Part shown: positions 45,250 through 56,289 of the stretch, piece after piece | Layout: each line of letters opens with the position of its first letter | Numbering within the stretch: position 1 is the first letter of the stretch | NCBI RefSeq assembly: GCF_000143415.4 | Contig: NW_003314296.1 | Span: 973,645-1,037,644, forward strand | Length of the DNA: 64,000 nt | Direction: 5' to 3' | From: Selaginella moellendorffii | Lineage: Eukaryota; Streptophyta; Lycopodiopsida; Selaginellales; Selaginellaceae | Position numbers and translations under genes: made by a program | Notes under the pieces: generated by a model | What the model saw: only the letters and a program-made list of their open reading frames with translations | Databases searched by the model: none | Told to the model about the DNA's origin: nothing

Positions 45250-48200
45250 CTTTATCTCAGTTCTAGCGAAGGATAGAGGCGGATTGCTAGGAGATGGCAA
45301 GGGCAGGGCGTAAGCGAACCCAGGCGGAGACGGAACCTCCGCCGGAGCTGGAGCCTCCTGTCGAACAAGAGGCTATGGATGAGGAATCCTTGCATGAGGA
45401 GGACTCTAGTGAGGAAACTTCCAAACAGGAGTCCGGTGGCGAGGTTCGGTCGTCCAAGGCTCGATTGGACGTGCTAGAAGGACAGTTGGCACAGACCAAT
45501 GCCCTGCTGGAAACTCTCGTACGCAAGCTAAAGCGTGACGAGAGGCGGAAGAAAAAGAAAAAGACTGCGGATGCTGGCAGCGCAGAAGGTGCGGATCTTT
45601 CGGCCGGGACTGAGGCAAAACCAGACAAGGTCGAACAGACCGAAGTAGAATCAGTCCCTCAGGCAGTTCCCAAGTACAAACCAAAGCCCCCACCGGTCTT
45701 CAAGGGAGTGAACGACTATAAAGTGGTGGAGGATTGGTTTTACGATATGGAGGACTACTTCCGAGCGTTGCGATTACCAAGCTCGGAGAAGGTCCCATGT
45801 GCAAAACATACTTGGCAGATAATGCCAAGTCTTGGTGGAGAACGACAGAGGCCAACGAAGGACCAGTGGCCACTTGGGACATGATGAAGGCGAGGATCCG
45901 CGCAACATACGTTCCTCCGAATGCCACTCTGCATCTGAGAGATGAGCTGAGTAGGCTGAAGCAGACTGGAACCATCCAGGAATATGTGAATGGGTTCATG
46001 GCAAAGAAGATACTTGTCACGGACATGGGGGATATGGATGCGTTCCATGCCTTCATATCAGGTTTGCAAACCTGGGCTCGCAGTGAGGTGATGCGGTGGA
46101 ACCCGACCAACTACAAGGAAGCGTTGGATGCGGCCATCAAGGTGCATTTCAACGATAACCTGCGAAAGGGGAACACGACGGGGTCGGGATCCACATTTAG
46201 CAAAGGGGCCAAACCAAGGGGAACGTATAGCAAGGGGAAATTCAAAAAGAGTTTCTCTAAGAATGAGTCCTCGGGGTTCCGGAAAGGCAAATCCGGTGGC
46301 CAGCGAGCGAGTACGTGGGGGAGTCAAGCGAAAAAAGACAAACCCACGGATAAAAAGGTCAAGTCGTATAGCAGCGTGGGAAACAACGTATGCTACAACT
46401 GCGGCGAAGCGGGACACTTCTCGAGGGAATGTCCCTACCCGAAGAAGGCCAGAGCCAATATGGCCATCAAGTCGGGTGAAGTCCAAACTGAGGTATGTGA
46501 TTCAGTCCCTAACTCAAAGTTACTCATTACACGAGCAACTTTGGTAGAGAGTCGTTCGCGACATCTACTAGCCCTCCGAGGGAAGCTCGAAGGTAACTTT
46601 GTTAAGATCCTTATTGACACGGGTGCTTCGGATAATTTTGTGGCTGCAGACATAGTCCGGCAAGCCGGACTAACGGTGCAGCGGCTAGGCGAACCAAGGA
46701 CTATAGATTTTGTTCAGGGTAGCCAAAGCACCGATGAGGTACTTTGACAAGCGAGAGTCGAAGTGGGGACATGGAAAGTGGACATGGATTTCACCATCTT
46801 GGACATGGCGGGATTTGACGTGATCTTCGGAATGGATTGGTTTAATCGGTTCGTGGTAGCCCTGCATGGGCAAGGTAGGAACCTTGTGGTATTGGCGAAT
46901 GCCCAAGGAAGAAGATCTAGGGTGGAGGCCCAGGATCTAAAGGTAGGGCAAAGCAAGGCCAAAGAGTCATGCTTAAACCTGGTGTCCACGAGAGGACAAC
47001 TCACTAAAGGAACTAAAGCAGCCTTTTTGTGCTTACTCTCGGTGAAGAGTGACAAAAAGACAAGAACGGAAGAAGTACCTTTAGTGATCCAGCAGGTGCT
47101 GGACCAATTCCAGGATACCATGCCGGAGGAGCTACCGGCGGGGTTGCCCCCCGCACGACCGATAGAACATAAGATTGAGCTGGTCGAGGGTGCTGAGGCG
47201 GTGGTTCATCCACCCTATCGATTGAAAGAAAAAGAACTCAAGGAGCTCAAGAGCCAACTAAAGGAGTTGGTGGACAAAGGGTATGTTAGGTTGAGCAAGT
47301 CGCAGTATGGGGCGCCGGTGCTATTTGTGAAAAAGAAAGATGGATCTATGCGCATGTGCATAGACTACCGGTTGCTCAACAAGTATACCAAGAAGAACAA
47401 GTACCCTTTGCCAAGGATCGAGGACCTGTTCGATAGGTTGGGAAAGGCAAAATACTTCTCGAGGATTGACCTAAGGTCAGGATACTACCAGATCAGGGTA
47501 GCTGAGGAAGATGTCGAGAAGACAACCTGTCGAACGAGGTATGGGAGCTTTGAGTTTCTGGTGATGCCCTTTGGGCTGTGCAATGCGCCGGCAACGTTTT
47601 CGGCATTGATGAACCACATCTTTGTACCCTATCTGGATCACTTCGTGGTCGTCTATATCGACGATATCCTGATCTATAGCGAGACGCTAGAGGAGCATGC
47701 CGAACACTTGGCGAAGGTGTTTGAGAAACTAAGGGAACACAAACTGTATGCTAAAGAGAGCAAATGTGACTTTGCTCAACAAGAGGTAAAGTTTCTCGGG
47801 CATGTAGTGGGTCAGGACGGGCTCAAGGTGGACCCGGAGAAGGTCCAAGCGATCTAGGAATGGGAGCGGCCTTCGAATGTACATGAGTTGAGGGCGTTCT
47901 TGGGGCTATGCAACTACTATCGAAAGTTTATCAGACACTATTCGAGAGTAGCCCTACCCTTAACGGACCAAACAGGAAAAGGGAAGATGGTTTGGACAGC
48001 GGAATGCGAGGTGGCATTCGTCCACCTCAAAGGGAAGTTGAGGAAGGCTCCGGTGTTGGCATTACCAGATTTTGGTAAGGACTTTGAGGTAGACACGGAT
48101 GCTTCAAACTTTGCGTTGGGCGCAGTTTTGAAGCAAGACAACCATCCAATAGCGTTTTTCTCAAAGAAGTTGGACAAGGCTCAAAGGAAGTGGCCTGCCC

Positions 48201-49166
48201 ACGAGAAGGAATTGTTTGCGGTGGTCAAGGCGCTCAAGGAGTGGCGACACTACCTTGGGAGACACTTCAAGGTTTACACGGACAATGTGGCAACGAAACA
48301 CTTCTTGTCACAGCCCGACCTAAGAGGGAAACAAGGTTGGTGGGCCAATGCCTTGGCCAAGTTTGATTGCGAGATTCTGTACAAGCCTGGGAAGAGCAAC
48401 ATCGTGGCAGATGCGCTAAGTTGAAAAGCGAGCTTGAGGTTGGCGATATCCAGCGCAACAGCAACCTTCTGGGACGATGTGCGGACAGCATATGAGAACG
48501 ATGGTCTAGCACAAGAAGTGTTGTTGAGGAATCTAGAGGCGCGGGAAGCTCACCAGAGAGGTGAGCTGCTAACGGAAGAGAAAACGGGCTATGCGGAACG
48601 CAACGGACTCATTTATTACAAGCAAACGAGGGTATATGTTCCAGAAGGGGGACTAAGGAAGGTAGCCTTAGAAGAGTGTCATGACGGACCTCTTGCGGGA
48701 CACGGCGGAGTGCCCAAGACGATGGGCTTACTCAAGAGGAAGTACCATTGGCCAGATATGGCTAAGGACGTCCAAGACTATGTAAAGACATGTCCAACAT
48801 GTCAGCAAGTCAAAGCCGTGACTAAGGCTAGTGGGGGTTTGTTGCAAAGTATCCCAATTCCAGATCGTCCGTGGAAATGTCTTACGATGGACTTCATCAC
48901 GGGACTACCCCCAAGCGAGGGGTTCGATGCGATATTCGTGGTGGTGGATCGATTTTCGAAGATGGCACATTTCATACCCACCACAACGAAAGTGGATGCG
49001 GAAGGTGTGGCGAAGCTGTTCTTTGAACAAGTGGTTCGAGTGCGGGGAAGGCCAGAAGAGATTATCTCAGATCGAGATAAGATCTTCACTAGTAGGTTCT
49101 GGAGGACCCTCCTGGAACAGTATCGCACCAAGTTGAAATTCAGCACAGCCTATCACCCACAGACAG

Positions 49167-49213
49167 GTATGGGGTATTAAGTCAAGTTTGGTGGTCCTAA
49201 CACTTCTTGACAG
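49167..49213 (+). other. 47 bp GT-AG intron-like segment in integrase
   Basis: It begins GTATGGGG and ends TCTTGACAG, with CTAAC 14-18 bases before the end as a branch-site candidate. Removing it restores the family-conserved YHPQT-DGQTERVNR stretch exactly in phase (split within the Asp codon). The pentamer GACAG occurs at both the upstream exon end and the segment end. Confidence 0.65.
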
Positions 49214-49631
49214 ACGGACAAACGGAAAGGGTGAATAGGTAGCTGGAGGATTATTTGCGATGCTATGTCTCGGGAGACCAGACCGATTGGGTAAGTCATT
49301 TGGGACTTGCGGAAATATGTTATAACAACTCACCACATTCAAGTATCGGGGTGAGTCCATGGGAAGTCATCAATGGGCGAGCTATTGAAGGTCCTGTGGA
49401 ACTCGGCGTGGCCGAGTATCATGGAGAGTTACCCGCAGTGGAGGCATTCACGGCGGAGAGACTCAACATTTGGAATCTAGTGAGGGATTCCTTGGAAAGG
49501 GCTCAACAAAGGCAAACCAAGTACGCGAACCTAAAGCGCCGGGATGTAGAGTTCCAAGCTGGGGAGAAGGTGTGGCTGAACACCAAGAACCTCAGGCTAC
49601 CAAGTGGGATCAGCCGAAAGTTGACCCAAAG

Positions 49632-49683
49632 GTAAAAATGCATGTATTCCTGTAAATGAATTGATCTTGAGTTCCTTAAGCAG
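49632..49683 (+). other. 52 bp GT-AG intron-like segment before the GPY module
   Basis: It begins GTAAAAATG and ends CCTTAAGCAG. Removing it joins SRKLTQR to FAGPYEIEARIGK in phase, as in related elements. The reading frame upstream stops within the segment, so without excision the chromodomain cannot be translated with the rest of pol. Confidence 0.65.
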
Positions 49684-50456
49684 GTTCGCGGGGCCTTACG
49701 AGATTGAGGCACGAATCGGTAAAGTGGCTTACCGACTCCGACTTCCTCGAGAGATGGGGAAGATGCACCCAGTGTTCCATGTGAACTTACTCAAGACGTA
49801 CTTTGAGGATCCGCTTCGCAAGGACCAAGTAAAACCTTTACCTGAGGTTATCCAAGGGGAAGAGGAATACGAAGTCAAGGCTATCCTCAATGCGCGCAAG
49901 AGCAAGCGACAAGGACGCGAGGTGAGAGAGTTCCATGTGAAGTGGAAAGGATTTCCACACTGCGAAGCAACATGGGAACCGGAGGAGAACCTAGCGAACG
50001 CGCGAGATCTAGTGGAGGAATTTCTGTAAAGCAAAACTCTATGTACTTATGCAAAGTTCAATTAAAAATATATATTTGCAAAGTTGAGCAAGTGGCATAT
50101 GTTGGGACCCGAAGGCGCGCCGAAGGTGAGCTAATTAGCATGGGTTAGCTAGGTCGACCCGGCGTAGGGAGCTACGCCCGACTCCCTGCGGGGATGTCGA
50201 ATCCGTAGACGTATTCTACGGAGGTTGGGTTCGAGTCCCAACCCCCTAGTAAAGCAAGGCTGGGTTCAAGTCCCGACCCCATACTAGGGCGTGGTGAGGG
50301 GAGGAGTATAGGGACACCTATATTCCGTTGTCATGGGCTCTTGGCCGGGGAGGCTAACTTAGGCATACCGCTAAGTGGGGGGATGCCCCCGGAGATATGG
50401 TCAACAAGTCATAGGATAAAACGAGACGTTCGATGTGGGCATCGAACTTCTTCTAT

Positions 50457-50468
50457 GGGTGGTGGAGT
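50457..50468 (+). other. Polypurine tract
   Basis: GGGTGGTGGAGT sits directly before the TG of the 3' LTR. It is identical to the tract bordering the LTR of the middle element at 41532-41543 (minus strand). Confidence 0.65.
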
Positions 50469-51594
50469 TGTAAGGAGCCAACTCGCCGAGGTGTCGTAAG
50501 CTAAAGGAACCCCGAAAGAATGACCAAAGTGACAAAGAGTTCATCGGATGGGACCAAGTCGAAGATCAAGTCCAAGACCGACTCTAGGACCGAGTTCGAG
50601 ATAGAGTCCGGAATCGAGTCCAAGACCGACTCGGGGACCGAGTTCGAGTCCGAGTTCGAGACGGAGTCCAAGATCCGAAATCGGGTCCGAGACCGAGTCC
50701 GAGGTCGAGTCCGAGGTCGGGTCCAAGATCGGGTCCGAGATCGAGTCCGAGACCGAATCCGAAGTCGGATCCGAAATCGGGTCCGAGATCGAGCCAAAGA
50801 CTAAGTCCAAATACTAATACGGGTCAAGGGGTGAAATCCCAAAGCGTGCGTCTCCCAGGGGGGGGGGGGGCTGCAGGGGGTTCCAAAAGTATAGTAGGGA
50901 TAGTGAGATCCAGGAATCAGTTTAGAAGGGACTCTCCAGTGGGGCTCCCAAACTGACTTGAGGTTGGGACTGGGACCGAGGGGCCTTGGGTGGGAGTGAG
51001 CATGGACTTGGTTGGTGCCGGAGGGGCCATCCAAGGAAGTGCTCAAGAGCAGCTCCCACTCCCGAAAGGGAAACCGATTGTGGTGCTCCCAGCTCGTGTG
51101 GAGTGGTGCCCCACTTGAGTACCATGCGGCTCATTGGTCCTCGCCCTTCCTAGGGGCTTGGGCCTTCCTTCGGGATGGAAGTGGGGGGCGAGAGGTACCC
51201 ATACCGGGCCGCTAGGCCACGGTGTTTCTCCCCGGCGTCCCGAAGCAAGTGTTGCACTCAAGACTTGGGATTTAGAGGGTCCCATGATCAAGTCTTGTGG
51301 TACCAAAGGATGTTAGGAACCTGGAAGCTTGGTGTGCTTGGCTGCTTGTGCTTGCAGGGAGTGTAGCCGAACCTTAAGTCCAATCTAACCCGGGGAGGGG
51401 GATTGGGAGTGATTTGGGAATCTGTGGATGGAAGGCTAACACTCCGTTGCTTGTGCAGTGCGTAGCTGAGACCAAGTAGGAGCTGGTACCATAGGCGAGA
51501 ACCTTGGCAAGGGAACTTAGCAAAAGTCAAGGCGGTGTTGGACGGATAGACGAGGTAAGCTGGCAAATTGGAAAGGAAAAATTTGTGGCTTACA
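50469..51594 (+). repeat. 3' LTR of the chromovirus
   Basis: 1126 bp, TGTAAGGAGCC to GTGGCTTACA. It is very similar to the 5' LTR apart from scattered substitutions and fewer 12-mer units (run at about 50535-50810). It is followed by the CTCAG target duplication. Confidence 0.93.
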
Positions 51595-53053
51595 CTCAGT
51601 CCCTTGAGCTTTATCTAATGCCTTTGCAACACTAAACACCACTTCCTAGTGTTTTAGAGTGTTTGGGTGTATTAATGATGGCCTTCTTTAGCAATGAGCT
51701 TTCCCTTTACAACATTGACTTACTATTTCGCAACATAAACAGTTTCTGCCCCATAAGGGTATATTTAACTTCCTTATCCCCATAAGAAGTCTTAGGTAGT
51801 TACCTTCAACCAATTTAACCAATTATCTTGCACCTCTTGCTTAATTGCCCCATAGTTGTCAAGTCCTATAACTCATTGCTTAGTGCTTCCACACCTCCAT
51901 CATTATCTGGGTCACCACACTCCAACCACATGCTTTCTAGCTTAGGCTATGCCATTCCCTTGGCAAGGGGTTCCCATGAACCCATCAACATAACCTCAAG
52001 GTATCTCATTTTGTCACATTTGGTGTCTCCACACAGCTCTACGAGCCTACCTCTATAACACTTCTTACTACACCATAGTGTTTATACACAATTCTATGCC
52101 AAAGTTGCTTTCTTTTTGGGGAACACCTTTCCCACGACTTTAGCATAGCATATTCTGCTATTGATGAAATACCCTCTGTTTTCATCCTTGGATCTTATGA
52201 TCCCCCCCATCCTTTAGTCTCAGTTTCAAACTCCATCTCAGGTCCTTTTCGGACTCCATCTCGGATTCCATCTTGGGTCCATCTCGAACTCCATCTCGGA
52301 CTCCGTCTCGGTTCATCTCGGACTCCATCTCGAACTCCATCTTGGGTCCATCTCGGACTCCATCTCGGGTCCATCTCGGACTCCATCTCGGATCCATCTC
52401 GAACTCCATTTTGGGTCCATCTCGGACACTTCCATGTGTCATGTGTTGGTCCTTTTGGGTCCTTTTTTAGAGCCTCGTTTATTGCTCGTTTCGTGCTCAA
52501 TCCTCAAGCACTTTGTTGGGAGTTCCACTCTCGCTCTCGATCTTTCAAATCAGAGCTTTTAGTCCAAACGTGTTATGCTTGTTTGGTTTTTGCTTTGGCC
52601 ACTACCACGAGGTGCCCTTCCGGCTCCACTTTGGGGCCTAGGGATTTTGTGTCTCACACCATCTTTGATGTGTTACCATCTCCAACTTCTGTGGGACATA
52701 ATTACATAGTTTGTTTTGTTCTTGATGTTCTACCATCTCTTATTAATATCGAGCATGATTATAACATTGATTAGTGAGCTATAGATGATGCAATTTAGTT
52801 CTTGGAGAATGTTTGAAGATTGAGTTTATGGGAAGACAATGTATATAAGCTTGAATGGATTTTAGATTGTGATGATGAGTTTAATTATTATAAAGATAAC
52901 TTTGGAGTCGAAGTGGAGATTTCATAGGGTAGGTGCTAATCCTTCAATTTACCATTTGATTCTTTCTCTTAACCTCTTACTCTTTCCCAACTTTTTCTTA
53001 TTTTTCAGCATGAGCCATCTTCTTATGTTTTTAGTATTTTTTCCTTATCTGTA

Positions 53054-53488
53054 GTGTTTCTTTTTCATAACATGTTAATCATGTGTGACTCTCATGATTC
53101 TCATTCTCAATCCAATGTTAAGTTGAGTGTTTTATGTCCTCCTCATACTAATTTAAATGTTAAGTATATGCATGAAGTTGAGAATCTTATTTTTATTTCA
53201 TTGGTAGAGTCTTTAATTAATTCTAGTGTTAAATATTCCCATATTCTAAAGGCTAAATCATTTTGGCTAGAGTTTTGGGTTAAATGTGTGTCCCCATTTG
53301 TTAATACTGTTGAAAGTTTTTATTTTACCATTGTTACTAAGGAGTTTATATATTCCCTTGAAAGTATGGATATTAATATTGATTTTTCCATCTCAAGTGT
53401 TGAGGAAGTTGAGCAGTGTAAATCTTTTGCTTATATTATGGTGGTTAAAGTATTTTATGATAAGAAGTCCTTTATTTTCCAAGCTTAG
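53054..53488 (+). CDS. Unrecognised 144-codon frame in the outer element
   Basis: This frame is AT-rich, starts MFLFHNMLIMCDSHDSHS and ends KKSFIFQA. No domain is recognised, and there is no strong hydrophobic or coiled-coil segment. A GT-AG intron-like gap (about 52928-53007) lies just upstream. It could be a residual ORF of the small outer retroelement or a chance frame. Confidence 0.2.
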   Translation: MFLFHNMLIMCDSHDSHSQSNVKLSVLCPPHTNLNVKYMHEVENLIFISLVESLINSSVKYSHILKAKSFWLEFWVKCVSPFVNTVESFYFTIVTKEFIYSLESMDINIDFSISSVEEVEQCKSFAYIMVVKVFYDKKSFIFQA

Positions 53489-54546
53489 GCACATGTCCTT
53501 TTTTTTATTTCCCTATTTTTGCATTTTTTATCTACTGCAAATTCTTTTTTCAATGCATTTTTATCCACTTTTTCTTCTTCCATACTATTTCTTCCTTAAT
53601 TTTTTTTTGCTTTCTCTTTTTTGCCCCAATGCTTCAAACTTTTTTTTCTTCAAAGGAGGGGTTAAAAGGGATAGACTAGAGTCTGGTACGAACGACATTC
53701 AAACAAATGATACATCCTGCACCCATCAATAATCCTCCACGACTATTGTTAACTTAAACTCATGACCATAAATTATTTTTTATCATAAGTTATCTTTATC
53801 TAACACTACATATGGGAGATTGGACTCACTCCACTTATCCTCTACATCCTCTTTATCCCCTCCTTGAAGGAATTTTTTTTTTTGAAGTACCAACTTTATT
53901 CAGACTCATTATGTTTATTCTTACTCCACTATTTATATTTAACCTCACTCCACTATTACATTTATTTGGCCTTACTATATAAGGGTTAGATGTTCCATTT
54001 AGATTCCCTATCCTTGTCCTCACTCCACAATTTATGTCATTCGTCTTTGCTCTAGTACCATATTCATTTGTCCTCACTCCATTTTATAAATTACATTGGT
54101 TCTCAAAATCCTTTGTTTTGGTTCAAAATTATGGTTTCAATGTTGGTTCAAGTATTTGGCAATTGCATATGAAGTTACAACTAGTTCATTAAGATTCTGT
54201 AGTCTACTAATGCTTATACCATGGCTTTGGGTTTTCTTTCAATCATGGTTATTAGCAACTTTATTGCTAGTTTTGTGGGAGCTTTAGATTCATATAGTAA
54301 TTTATCATTGCCTAATAGAAGCTCCAGATATTCCACCTAACTTATTGTCATCTTCCAAAGGGGAGGATGGTGTAAAATTTGTAAATACATATGTGTACAT
54401 AAATGTATTACCTTGGCTAGGTAATACACTAATTATAATACTATAGTATATTAATTGTCCATTCAAGACTAAATTTGGTCTATCCATTATTATATATGAG
54501 CATGGGTTTAAACCCCAATTAATATACCATATCCCAAGCACTCATA

Positions 54547-56190
54547 TAATCAGAATTTCATACATATAAAATGATAATGTAGAAATATAATATAATTTCA
54601 CCATTTTCTTCTAAGTTTTAGTTTTCTTATGCAAAACTATAGAATGTGGTAGTGGATATACTTAGAATATTCTTAAATATTTTAGGATATTCTACCATCT
54701 AATAGTTGTTATTCATTTAGACTAATCTTGTAGTTATAATATATAAACATGTTTATAATTTATAAACTTTTCTCAATAAGATTAATCTCGATTATAAACA
54801 TGTTAATAATTATTGATCAATTGATTTATTCAATAATACTAAACAAAAATGACTCTACTATTAAATAAACTAAGTGTTGATGCATGCAAAGCACAACAAA
54901 TTATTTATTTCAAGTTTATATTAATTAAGAAACTAGATAGATTTAAATATAAATGAATCCTAATTCCTTAAAAGCAGTATTTAAAATATTCTTTACTTAA
55001 TGAATCTTGCTATGTTATGGTTATGAAAAAAGTGTTAGAACACTATTGATGCCAGAAAAACTTTTGACAAACTAGAACACAACAATGTTGTTTCATGAAA
55101 CATGATGGTTTTGCATAGCAATCTCTCAAACTAAGCTCTAGTTAAAATATTGTATAGTTCTTATTGAGATTGCTCTAATTCTTTATCCAAAAGTTTTTTG
55201 TGTAAAGAGTTCTCTCTAATGACCATAAGGCAAAGAGTAGAGGCCAAAGTTTAAGTATAATTGTTGGTCTTCCATTATACAGGAGTGAGATAAAACTAAA
55301 GCTTTAAAACTGTTCACATATCTAAGGCAAATGTTTCTCAGTTGGATGAATTCTTGATAAACTAAATTGTTCTTCAAATTTACTCATGGATGGTAAACAT
55401 GATCTATTTTGATCAAAGAAAATTTTAAGAGGAGAAAACAACCATTAGATTAAAGAATATTTTAAAATATATCTGGATATTTAGGTATATTTCTTACACT
55501 AAAAAGGTCAGTTTTCTCTTTTTATTTTTTCTTTGCGTAAATTTGGTTCGGCCTAATGCCTCCAGTTGAGTGCTACATGACCCAAAAACATGTATATATA
55601 ACAGCAATGTCCTTACTGGTATTAAGGTATTAGTGCTAGCAAGATCTCTCCCTATAGTCACTGCAGAGCATTACTTCTATTACTATTTCCTACTCTCCCT
55701 CTCCTCCCTCCGAAACGTTGGATTGAACGCATCGATCGATCAAGGTATGGCATAGAAGAATCTCGGTGACTGATTCGAAGGCGACTGTTGCATCACAGAT
55801 CGCATAATTCTTCTGGGAGGCTGGATGTGATGGATTCTTCCTGGAGCCAGGTTGCGAGTGATAAACATTCAGGAGTCCATCACCAAACCCGAGGTTGCTC
55901 GGGGGAAGGTTGGATCGGATGACCCCCCCCCCCCCCCCCCGGGATAGTGAAATTAGCACCCTCATGCACTGGACGACCGTCCCTGGCCCTGGTAGTTCGT
56001 AGGAGATTCGGGGATGAATTGGAACGGAGCTGCAAACTGGACTAGGCAAAGTTCTTGAGCGGTGTAGAGGTGGTGCAGGTTTCGACCCTGCGACCTTGGC
56101 GTTCGCTCTACCAACAACTATCCCCAGTCATTTCAAAAAAAGCTGGCCCATACCTGCTAAATTAGCCCGTTCCTCAATCAGTTCTCGCTA
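54547..56190. other. Intergenic DNA between nest and HEMA pseudogene
   Basis: AT-rich to about 55500, including the inverted partner (54640-54840) of 38990-39190 and a related short piece near 55440-55500. A C-tract lies at 55922-55940. A minus-strand tRNA-like scrap is seen at about 56060-56130 (TTGGTAGAGCGAACG, then AAGGTCGCAGGGTCGAAACC). No gene is supported. Confidence 0.5.
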
Positions 56191-56289
56191 GTTTTCGTGC
56201 ATTCAAGCAGCTCCAAAGCACCAACACTATGTGATGGTTTTTTTCTTCCCTTATGCTCTTTGAAAATTCCTGTGGCCTCCTGTTACTTA

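Larger units (their letters stand above)
45294..50029 (+). pseudogene. Chromovirus gag-pol polyprotein gene (inactivated)
   Basis: From ATG 45294, gag has an acidic then Lys-rich N-terminus and a frameshift near 45800. It continues to the retrotransposon gag fold (WDMMKARIRATYVPPNATL region) and a CCHC knuckle (CYNCGEAGHFSREC, about 46390). Protease has LIDTGASDNFVAAD (about 46611). RT has [20 protein letters not shown] and the intact catalytic YIDDIL (about 47657). RNase H (47888-48424) contains EVDTDASNFALGAVL. Integrase contains the HHCC finger, then LTMDFITGLPPSEGFDAIF, VVVDRFSKMAHF and YHPQT, and a GPY/F module. A C-terminal chromodomain (EYEVKAILNARKSKRQ, then FHVKWKGFPHCEATWEPEENL) ends at 50029. 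Stops occur at 46745, 47855, 48422 and 49240. Two intron-like segments interrupt the integrase (49167-49213, 49632-49683). Confidence 0.92.
44086..51594 (+). mobile_element. Complete Ty3/gypsy chromovirus (7.5 kb)
   Basis: All structural parts are present in order: 5-bp target duplication CTCAG (44081-44085 and 51595-51599), 5' LTR, primer-binding site TGGTATCGGAGC (45238-45249), gag, protease, RT, RNase H, integrase, chromodomain, polypurine tract GGGTGGTGGAGT (50457-50468) and 3' LTR. LTRs begin TGTAAGG and end CTTACA. Four in-frame stops and one gag frameshift inactivate this copy. It is inserted in the middle element 39862-52658. The chromodomain places it among chromoviruses. Confidence 0.93.
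39862..52658 (-). mobile_element. Middle LTR element (minus), decayed, hosting the chromovirus
   Basis: The left LTR (39862-41531) ends TGTGTCTTACA, i.e. TGTAAGACACA on the minus strand. It is bordered by a polypurine tract (GGGTGGTGGAGT, minus strand of 41532-41543) identical to that of the inner element. Its other end (TGTAAGCGACTAAATTTTCC) resembles the inner LTR end. A partial right LTR (about 52200-52658, ending CTCACA) matches 41030-41531. The interior 42700-43100 is homologous, inverted, to the 3' untranslated region of the inner element at 50100-50400. No coding domains survive in 41544-44085 or 51600-52200. It appears to be a degraded relative of the inner chromovirus; the left and right flanks show no exact target duplication. 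Confidence 0.55.
39368..54546 (+). mobile_element. Outermost small LTR element, split by nested insertions
   Basis: A 173 bp LTR-like sequence at 39368-39540 (TGTAAAGTTTGTAAATACATG to GAGCACTTACA) recurs at 54371-54546 (TGTAAAATTTG to AAGCACTCATA). The right copy is preceded by a purine tract AAAGGGGAGGATGG (54357-54370), as a polypurine tract should be. The left copy is followed by TTGGTGGAG, a weak primer-binding-site candidate. Removing the nested 39862-52658 block leaves about 2.4 kb, a small non-autonomous element. Its interior (52659-54356) holds a 144-codon frame at 53054-53488 of no recognised family. No target duplication is clear. Confidence 0.5.

Noticed and set aside
45780-45815. 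gag frameshift considered as programmed frameshifting
   Set aside because: The shift is inside gag, not at a gag-pol boundary, and there is no obvious slippery heptamer with a downstream structure; a one-base indel is simpler.
56060-56130. Minus-strand tRNA-like sequence
   Set aside because: D-arm and T-arm-like strings are present (GGTAGAGCG, AAGGTCGCAGG, TCGAAACCTGC) but the anticodon arm is largely missing and the B box is altered, so no isotype can be assigned.
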